From Paragonimus westermani (lineage: Eukaryota > Platyhelminthes > Trematoda > Plagiorchiida > Troglotrematidae), in contig QNGE01001727.1 in NCBI GenBank assembly GCA_008508345.1, positions 59,622 to 123,621 of the forward strand: a DNA stretch of 64,000 bases. Direction: 5' to 3'. The notes under the pieces are model-generated. The model saw only the letters and a list, made by a program, of their open reading frames with translations, was not told the origin of the DNA and did no database searches. This document shows, piece after piece, positions 59,701 to 64,000 of the stretch; the first letter of the stretch is position 1; every line of letters starts with the position of its first letter. The position numbers and the translations under genes were made by a program.

Positions 59701-62700
59701 TCTCCTCCTGCTCTTACAGAAAAGCTGTTTTTGGAAAGCAGTAAGTCATACGTCTTGAAAAGTGTTCTTATCAACTTTGACACAATTCTTACATCCTTTA
59801 ATCATTTAAGACCTACGCGATTGCGCAAAATATGCTTGTTATGTTACTGAATTCCAGTGGGAGCAAACCACAAAGGCAAGTAAACTGTTGGATTAGTTCT
59901 TTCACCTTTACAGGTCAATTAATATATCAGCATTTCACATAACAAACACAGGTAAAACATCTTTCTGACGAATTTTACTCCTCCGTTTGCAGCCAAAAAG
60001 TGTACTGGCGAAGGTGAGTAATGCAAACAATCATAGTGTGTTGTTTATAGTTCTCCGAATGCATGAATGTGTATAAATAGATGAGTTAAATAGATGAGTC
60101 TTATTTACTGAGATGCGTTGTACATTTTAGCTGCCGATTGGTTGCGACGATATAGTACGTCTTGCATTTGATTGGCTATACTGAATCACAGACTGGGCGG
60201 TATTCGTATGTTATCCACTGAGTTTCGTTGTTGCTTATCATTAATTTGTATGATATAGGCTACATGTATCCATTTTTATTCAACTACCATAATGCAAATC
60301 CAGTTACGCCACTCAGTGCAAAAGGTACGTTCGTCACATTTTTTTAATATGATGTACTGCTTCCACTTCTGTATACATTTAACGTCACCATTTCATTTGA
60401 ATAGCACGCACTCGACAGACAGAAAGTAAGTATGGGAGAGTTATATCAGACTGAACTCATCGAAATAGTGAGCTAGCTTTCGTTGTTTCCATTGTGAAGG
60501 AAATGAATATATTTACATACAGGTTCATTTGTTATTGCATTTAACGTAATCATTGATGGTTACTTGGATGCAAATAAACTGGTTAAGAGATTACAGTCTG
60601 CGAACGACAGAATCTGTCTGAAGTTGCTGAGCGTTGCTAAGGCATGATCCAAAACACCTTCGTTTGACTACGATGTGGTTGAGCTTCAGTTATTTCGCGA
60701 ATGGCCTTGTATTTACTTAAAGTACATTGAGAAATGTTCAAGCTGCTCATACACGGTTTAAATAGCCATTTGAATGAACTGAGTTGTGTTTGAAAACCAA
60801 CAGGTGTTGAATAAATTGCTCGACCAAGGAAGCATGGCTTTCAGGCATGCACAGTTTTCTTAACAGAATATCTGCTTTATTTTGCTCTCCATTGTTGTTC
60901 CAATTAGTTTTCGTACAGGTGCGGATCGGCTTGTCGTTCGTATTTGACTGACAAACTAGCAATCGTCTGTCAAGACCTCAAACGAACTAAGTGAGAATTT
61001 TAATGCCCGGTAGCTTCGGTAATCATCGTGACACCTAAGTACAGATCGCAGAGTGGAATCCTCGGAGACCAGTCGAGCTCCAGTGGTCCGGTCGTTTTTT
61101 CGCAAACAACTGTAACATCAAATTCCATCTGAAATTCTTCGAACTGTCAACATACACCAACATAATCTCTTGGATTCTACAATACGTTTTGAGCAAACCA
61201 GACTGTTTGACGTTGATCCCCGAATCATCCTGACGTTCACTTTGTGTTGGCTGGGAATACGTTTCAATTAATGAATCCTAACTGGCCGTTATACTGTTCA
61301 TGCATAATAAAACATTCTCCTCCCTCTTTATCACTTTCTATCAAGTGGACAAAAACATGCTATTCGGTAAACTGAACTTTTGTTAACGGGAGCATTAACA
61401 ATTACCATTTTTATATAAAAGAGATTCACATGACCTACGGTTACATTTTGCTCACAAATGTGTCATAACTCTTAACAGTTGCTGAATACTACGAACTGGG
61501 TGAGTAACTGTGCTTTTAGCTCTCAGCTATCACCTGCCTACAATTTTTGGGTCACTTCAGCAGAAACATTCAAAATTTAAAGTCATCCGTAAAATTTCTC
61601 GAATGCAGTCGTGAATATAGGATTTTCTTCTGGAAGAAGACAGTCAAGCTGACCCAAAATCTACATTTGTCTTGAAATTAAGTCAGCGCTTTTCTATCAT
61701 TCGGAACTAAATGATTTGTCCCTCACGAGATTTTGAGGTGGGGACTACTAGTGGAAAGTAAGTTTGGAATTCCTTTAGTTCCCAATCGATTCTTCCACAC
61801 GGACTTCGAAAAAGAAATCTTTTTGTTTTTGTATCTCAAATATCAGTTTACTGTTAGGTATTTTGTACACCAAAAGTCTTTAATTTGAGAGTCAAAGTCT
61901 AAACACGTTACGACCACATTTTCAAATTTCCAGTTCCTGGTGCCTACTTTGAAGGTAAGTTACAGCCTCGTTGTTGCATAATTCTGCAACGGTTTCCCCA
62001 CACTCAACGTGTTTACCTCACTCACTAAGCAAAATATGGATGATGTTTGCTTCCGAAAGCCACGGACTATTAACAAGTTGAAATCATTCCCAGTAAATCG
62101 GTGTGGTTTCTATTACTACCACCTTTGGGACTTGGTACATTCGTGTGGGTGACTCAGTCTTAAAAGTATCCTATGAATCAGTTGGCTGTTGCAGACAGAA
62201 TTATATCATATTCACAGAAATCGCCCACTTCCTGAAAACCACTAAATATTTACAAATGAGGGTACCTTATCAGTAAACGCATAGCTTAAGTTAGCCGGCA
62301 CTGTTGCACATGCGTTTTGGCCCTCCGATGCAACTGGCAAACAAACATCAAAACAATTCCGGTGATCTGAAGCTAACTGGTTGATAAATACATTTTGGAT
62401 TTATTCAAACACTGGCATATCGTGTGTTAACATTCGGTAGTCATATGCATATAATTAAGTCATCTTCTCGCAATTCACGAACATATTTCTACTATTGCAT
62501 GCAAAATTAGTTAACACGTATATGACCGAAAGTAAGTCCTTCAATAATCAGCGAGCATAACTAATGGCACGCAGTGCGAAACAAACAAGAATTGATGATG
62601 ACATAAAGTGGATTCTGTCTCGAATGAATCTGAGATGTTCTCACTAAAGAAATGCAAGGTGGTGGCGACTTCCACCATTTATAAGCAGTCAATCAATTTG

Positions 62701-63269
62701 GACCGAATTACAGATCAACCATTAGGTTATAACTGAGCTGTTTATCATTTGTATGTTTATAATAGAATCGGTGGAATTCGTAGCACAATGCGATGACCAA
62801 AGAACTTTAGAAATAAACATCGGATGGCACATTCTCTCATGACTTCCTTGTTGATTCGAAAATTATATTGAACTTAGGAACATGTGTAACCATTGAGTCA
62901 TTCGGCCGGCCGCTAATCTCCACACATTCTAACATCCACGGCACTGTATCAAAAGAATTTTCTAACAGCAACTTTGTAGATACCTACAATGCCAAAAATC
63001 GCAAACCGTAAAATGACTATCCTCACATATATTACACTACCCATTGAATAGATGACATGACAGACGTTAAATTAACGCAAAAACTAAAGTTCCCAGTCAT
63101 TTTGGCCAGGTGCGTTTCCTTAGCAACCCTGAGGCATGAGACATTTTACCCGTTTTATCCAGTTCCTCAGAAGGCCAAGAAGATACATGATGAGATGCAA
63201 GATTTTCGTTTGTTCTCAAGGACCAATCACATTGTGTTCATATATACGCGGTTTGCGCACGGTGACTAA
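47660..63269 (+). CDS. Micro-exon gene: secreted modular protein, ~36 exons
   Basis: Exon 1 encodes a signal peptide (MMALVSLSFALLCFVVHTAH, then Ser). About 34 internal exons of 12-33 bases follow, 19 of them exactly 21 bases, and a last exon of 107 bases ends in TAA. Each internal exon lies between AG and a donor, usually GTAAG or GTGAG. All are multiples of three and all junctions leave one base of a codon upstream, so every internal exon is symmetric. Joined in that phase the frame stays open, about 293 residues. Most modules are seven residues long, hydrophilic with one or two aromatic or aliphatic positions. Only the signal peptide is strongly hydrophobic. Known context: schistosome micro-exon genes have this layout and make secreted variants by exon skipping. 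The function here is unknown. Low-confidence exons are marked in their own entries. Confidence 0.75.
48576..48590 (+). CDS. Micro-exon, 15 nt (NDGKD)
   Basis: Acceptor CCATTGCAG, donor GTAAGT. Phase 1 translation NDGKD. Confidence 0.65.
48711..48734 (+). CDS. Micro-exon, 24 nt (AFTLDQIN)
   Basis: Acceptor CTCTCCATCTTCCAG, donor GTGAGA. Translation AFTLDQIN. Confidence 0.7.
48915..48926 (+). CDS. Candidate micro-exon, 12 nt (ELHK)
   Basis: Acceptor TTCTTCACGATTTAG, donor GTACGT. Very short, so chance is possible. Confidence 0.4.
49073..49087 (+). CDS. Candidate micro-exon, 15 nt (N/D-FEES)
   Basis: Acceptor GCTGTTCGACAG, weaker donor GTACTT. Translation (N or D)FEES depending on the exon before. 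Confidence 0.45.
49538..49561 (+). CDS. Micro-exon, 24 nt (VWKSVAAS)
   Basis: Acceptor CATTCATTCAATAG, donor GTGAGA. An inner CAG would give a 6-nt alternative. Translation VWKSVAAS. Confidence 0.6.
50138..50167 (+). CDS. Candidate micro-exon, 30 nt (DSAHVVQQWV)
   Basis: Acceptor TCACTGATTCAATTCAG, donor GTGAGA. Translation DSAHVVQQWV, open. Confidence 0.5.
   Translation: MRPMLFNSG
50381..50401 (+). CDS. Micro-exon, 21 nt (DKQFLQS)
   Basis: Acceptor TTTAATATTCAG, donor GTGAGT. Translation DKQFLQS. Confidence 0.7.
50470..50680 (+). repeat. Fold-back repeat, copy B, with hammerhead-like core
   Basis: Lies in an intron. Inverted arms 50538-50572 and 50636-50670. The centre has CTGAGGA at 50586-50592, a 7-pair stem with G-U pairs, and GAAAC at 50611-50615. 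This matches the hammerhead core except for one base in CTGATGA and one extra base before the stem. Shares its flank with 13930-14170. Confidence 0.85.
50731..50742 (+). CDS. Micro-exon, 12 nt (RGTE)
   Basis: Acceptor CTTGATTACTTTCAG, donor GTAAAT. Translation RGTE, or GGTE if the preceding exon leaves G. Confidence 0.55.
50884..50904 (+). CDS. Micro-exon, 21 nt (AHADRDT)
   Basis: Acceptor GATATTTTCAG, donor GTAAGC. Translation AHADRDT. Confidence 0.75.
51005..51028 (+). CDS. Micro-exon, 24 nt (VAAELKKS)
   Basis: Acceptor ATTCGCGATTTTAG, donor GTAAGT. Translation VAAELKKS. Confidence 0.75.
51156..51176 (+). CDS. Micro-exon, 21 nt (ADQLLTS)
   Basis: Acceptor AATATGAACTGCAG, donor GTATGT. 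Translation ADQLLTS. Confidence 0.65.
51286..51306 (+). CDS. Micro-exon, 21 nt (ANKTYTS)
   Basis: Acceptor TTTCTGATTCACACAG, donor GTGAGT. Translation ANKTYTS. Confidence 0.7.
51861..51881 (+). CDS. Micro-exon, 21 nt (RDRMVLS)
   Basis: Acceptor CACTGTTCGTTAAG after a T-rich tract, donor GTAAGT. Translation (R/G)DRMVLS. Confidence 0.65.
51979..51999 (+). CDS. Micro-exon, 21 nt (VVEAYTK)
   Basis: Acceptor TTTTTCCGCCCAAAG, donor GTGAGT. Intron before it is 97 bases. Translation VVEAYTK, related to the modules at 52239 and 61934. Confidence 0.75.
52239..52259 (+). CDS. Micro-exon, 21 nt (VPDEFLE)
   Basis: Acceptor CTTGTTATTGACAG, donor GTGAGT. Translation VPDEFLE; close to VPGAYFE at 61934. 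Confidence 0.75.
52767..52787 (+). CDS. Micro-exon, 21 nt (L/V-IQWLKE)
   Basis: Acceptor TTTTGATTGGAAATTAG, donor GTGAGT. Translation (L/V)IQWLKE. An inner CAG would give 13 nt and break the frame. Confidence 0.65.
53030..53430. other. GC-rich island inside an intron
   Basis: Strikingly more GC- and CpG-rich than its surroundings, with long frames on both strands (53034-53360 plus; 53053-53424 and 53097-53531 minus). No domain recognised. Two segments (around 53115-53160 and 53290-53335) look like diverged repeats of each other. Probably an inserted repeat. Confidence 0.45.
54115..54275 (-). repeat. Old copy of SINE family 2
   Basis: Matches 46500-46690 in diverged form: AACCGAACTACAAAGTC for the tRNA head, TATATGGAGTCTACCAAGTGATTCA for the body and AGATTTCTCAAATAGTTCACA near the end. 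Confidence 0.75.
54512..54700. repeat. Fold-back repeat with hammerhead-like cores on both strands
   Basis: Inverted arms 54512-54598 and 54613-54700. The plus strand has CTGATGA (54627-54633), stem, GAAAC (54653-54657); the minus strand has the same in 54585-54555 with a 6-pair GTCACC/GGTGAC stem. One extra base sits between CTGATGA and the stem, as in the 50.6 kb copy. Confidence 0.85.
54700..54762. repeat. Short tandem repeat of a TGTACATGTAGTT unit
   Basis: About four imperfect units right after the fold-back repeat. Confidence 0.85.
54811..54834 (+). CDS. Micro-exon, 24 or 21 nt (EENHLNG)
   Basis: Tandem acceptor GCTGCAGCAG: first AG gives 24 nt, second (start 54814) gives the standard 21 nt. 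Donor GTAAGT. Core translation ENHLNG preceded by TEE (24 nt) or KE-type start (21 nt). Confidence 0.7.
55000..55020 (+). CDS. Micro-exon, 21 nt (YMTSMQM)
   Basis: Acceptor TTTCCACTCTTTTAG, donor GTGAGT. Translation YMTSMQM. Confidence 0.75.
55140..55160 (+). CDS. Micro-exon, 21 nt (IVDRYRT)
   Basis: Acceptor TGTACTAATCTTCAG, donor GTAAGT. Translation IVDRYRT. Confidence 0.75.
56439..56456 (+). CDS. Micro-exon, 18 nt (RFSTPQ)
   Basis: Acceptor TTTTTCTATTGACAG, donor GTAAGC. Translation RFSTPQ. Confidence 0.7.
56561..56581 (+). CDS. Micro-exon, 21 nt (EVFYRSN)
   Basis: Acceptor GAAACCTCTTAG, donor GTAAAT. Translation EVFYRSN. Confidence 0.65.
57204..57218 (+). CDS. Micro-exon, 15 nt (DPNQD)
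   Basis: Acceptor ATGTTTCGTCCTAG, donor GTAAGT. Translation DPNQD. Confidence 0.7.
57309..57332 (+). CDS. Micro-exon, 24 nt (VFNLDIVD)
   Basis: Acceptor TAATGCTTTTCTAG, donor GTGAGT. Translation VFNLDIVD. Confidence 0.75.
58361..58393 (+). CDS. Micro-exon, 33 or 27 nt (LAVVSQTRRLE)
   Basis: Acceptor TTATTTATTTGTCTAG; a second AG six bases later would start it at 58367. Both keep the frame. Donor GTAAAT. Translation LAVVSQTRRLE or LVSQTRRLE. Confidence 0.55.
58833..58856 (+). CDS. Micro-exon, 24 nt (VWSSFLHC)
   Basis: Acceptor GATTCGTACTTTCAG, donor GTAAGC. Translation VWSSFLHC; its VW..S start echoes VWKSVAAS at 49538. Confidence 0.7.
59720..59740 (+). CDS. Micro-exon, 21 nt (EKLFLES)
   Basis: Acceptor CCTCCTGCTCTTACAG, donor GTAAGT. 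Translation EKLFLES. Confidence 0.75.
59858..59875 (+). CDS. Candidate micro-exon, 18 nt, GC donor (MGANHK)
   Basis: Acceptor TTACTGAATTCCAG; donor AAAG-GCAAGT, the usual form of the rare GC-AG intron. Using a GT donor four bases on would give 22 nt and break the frame. Translation MGANHK. Confidence 0.45.
59931..59951 (+). CDS. Micro-exon, 21 nt (AFHITNT)
   Basis: Acceptor AATTAATATATCAG, donor GTAAAA. The next intron is only 41 bases. Translation AFHITNT. Confidence 0.6.
59993..60013 (+). CDS. Micro-exon, 21 nt (AKKCTGE)
   Basis: Acceptor TACTCCTCCGTTTGCAG, donor GTGAGT. Translation AKKCTGE. Confidence 0.75.
60304..60324 (+). CDS. Micro-exon, 21 nt (VTPLSAK), alternative start 60259
   Basis: Acceptor AATGCAAATCCAG, donor GTACGT. 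An upstream AG (GTATGATATAG) would give a 66-nt exon, also open and in frame, adding GYMYPFLFNYHNANP. Confidence 0.6.
60405..60425 (+). CDS. Micro-exon, 21 nt (ARTRQTE)
   Basis: Acceptor CCATTTCATTTGAATAG, donor GTAAGT. Intron before it is 80 bases. Translation ARTRQTE. Confidence 0.75.
61479..61499 (+). CDS. Micro-exon, 21 nt (I/V-AEYYEL)
   Basis: Acceptor CATAACTCTTAACAG, donor GTGAGT. Translation (I/V)AEYYEL. Confidence 0.75.
61752..61757 (+). CDS. Doubtful 6-nt micro-exon (VE)
   Basis: Donor GTAAGT at 61758 is strong, but the nearest in-phase acceptor (ACTACTAG) has no pyrimidine tract. Other acceptors give 20 or 28 nt and break the frame. Confidence 0.2.
61934..61954 (+). CDS. Micro-exon, 21 nt (VPGAYFE)
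   Basis: Acceptor TTCAAATTTCCAG, donor GTAAGT. Translation VPGAYFE. Confidence 0.75.
62269..62280 (+). CDS. Doubtful 12-nt micro-exon (GYLI)
   Basis: Acceptor TATTTACAAATGAG is weak, donor GTAAAC moderate. Borders approximate; in frame and open. Confidence 0.2.
62511..62531 (+). CDS. Micro-exon, 21 nt (VNTYMTE)
   Basis: Acceptor TTGCATGCAAAATTAG, donor GTAAGT. Translation VNTYMTE. Confidence 0.7.
63163..63269 (+). CDS. Last exon with stop
   Basis: Acceptor TTACCCGTTTTATCCAG. In the same phase it reads (I/V)PQKAKKIHDEMQDF, continues through FSRTNHIVFIYTRFAHGD and stops at TAA. It starts with the V/I-P of the 21-nt modules. No AATAAA was seen in the remaining 730 bases, so the poly(A) site is not placed. 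Confidence 0.65.
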
Positions 63270-64000
63270 ACAGCGAAGCGAACAAAATTTACCTAGTAAT
63301 TTGTCAGTTGGAAGCAATGGGTTTCACTTCACTGGCAACGATATTAACTAGGCGAACACACTTTGCCAACACGAAGCTGGTGTATGAGGTTGGAGTAGCA
63401 ACGCTTCGACAAACGCTGCCAGCTCCAGTTTACGGCTGTATCACAGGACCCAAAAAAATGGTGAGGTAATCGACATGCTCTATTTCGACTGCGTATTTAG
63501 AGATCAAAGACGCCGGACTTCTATCAGAACACTAAGGGGTCCATTCGGAGTGAATCTTGCCGTACACTGAACATCCGAATATATGACTCGCCTATGTTAG
63601 CAGCAATTTTCCGCTCGACCTCCAACGTATGTTTTGCGGGAACTGAACCTGAACTAGTTGATGACGTGATGAGTGATTTTCCGAAAAACAACAATCCGGG
63701 CAGTAGACCCCAAGCCGGCAGATGAAAGGTAACAAATGAATTTCCGCTTTGAGTTGCATGTGGTCAGTAACACGTCTCCGCCTTCGGCTTACAGGACTGG
63801 TGTTATGTTCTCAGTTGCCAGGATTTATGATGAAAACTTGTTGTTGTGAAACTGATTGCGGCTTAGAATTGGGTACACGTTGCTCACAGTGAATTTCAAG
63901 AAACTTGATTTGATACACGTTTGCAAACGGTACTTTTCTCACGGGCTTCTCTTCAGATTTTACAAGGCGATCGTGAAAAATATCCATCTTGTTTGTAACC
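63270..64000. other. Downstream of the micro-exon gene; nothing further recognised
   Basis: Probably 3' UTR and intergenic DNA. No canonical polyadenylation signal and no further open frame of note. Confidence 0.4.

Noticed and set aside
1..64000. CRISPR arrays, bacterial operons, rRNA genes
   Set aside because: Looked for; no regularly spaced repeats, ribosome binding sites or rRNA segments seen.

Overview
This is eukaryotic, repeat-rich DNA from an animal, most likely a parasitic flatworm (tapeworm or fluke; a diphyllobothriidean tapeworm would fit, but that is impression, not proof). The reasons are short introns with GT-AG ends, a dense mix of non-LTR, Penelope-like, Ty3 and BEL retroelements, tRNA-derived SINEs, and a micro-exon gene of a type best known from schistosomes. 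I see no bacterial operons, CRISPR arrays or ribosomal RNA genes.

Layout. 1-7165 is a large inverted repeat (arms 1-1850 and 4991-7165) whose arms differ by single bases and one ~317-base insertion; its 3.1 kb centre holds a SINE relic and a near-perfect 178-base hairpin. 7.2-13.3 kb ends in a decayed Ty3 element with a 3' LTR. 13.9-14.2 kb is a fold-back repeat. 16.2-17.6 kb is an R2-like relic. 19.6-21.7 kb is a Penelope-like element on the minus strand. 22.8-23.7 kb is a BEL/Pao relic. 25.2-26.0 kb has an unexplained 280-codon open frame. 29.6-47.3 kb is a nest of fragments of one APE-type LINE family, a CR1-like 5' fragment, two SINE families, and four copies of a repeat carrying a short secreted-looking frame. 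An 862-base run of N lies at 45586-46447.

The main discovery is at 47.6-63.3 kb, plus strand: a gene that I read as one signal-peptide exon, about 34 tiny internal exons and one ordinary last exon. Nineteen internal exons are exactly 21 bases, the others 12, 15, 18, 24, 30 or 33; each sits between an AG acceptor and usually a GTAAG/GTGAG-type donor. Every internal exon is a multiple of three and all junctions are in the same phase (one base of a codon before the intron), so any exon can be skipped or added without changing frame. Joined, they stay open for about 293 codons and encode a secreted chain of mostly seven-residue modules. A TATA motif lies about 50 bases upstream of the start codon. 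The architecture is that of a micro-exon gene able to make many protein variants by splicing. It was read by eye and needs transcript evidence.

Apart from this gene, nothing in the window looks like an intact host gene. The rest is mobile DNA in various states of decay and stretches in which I see nothing.
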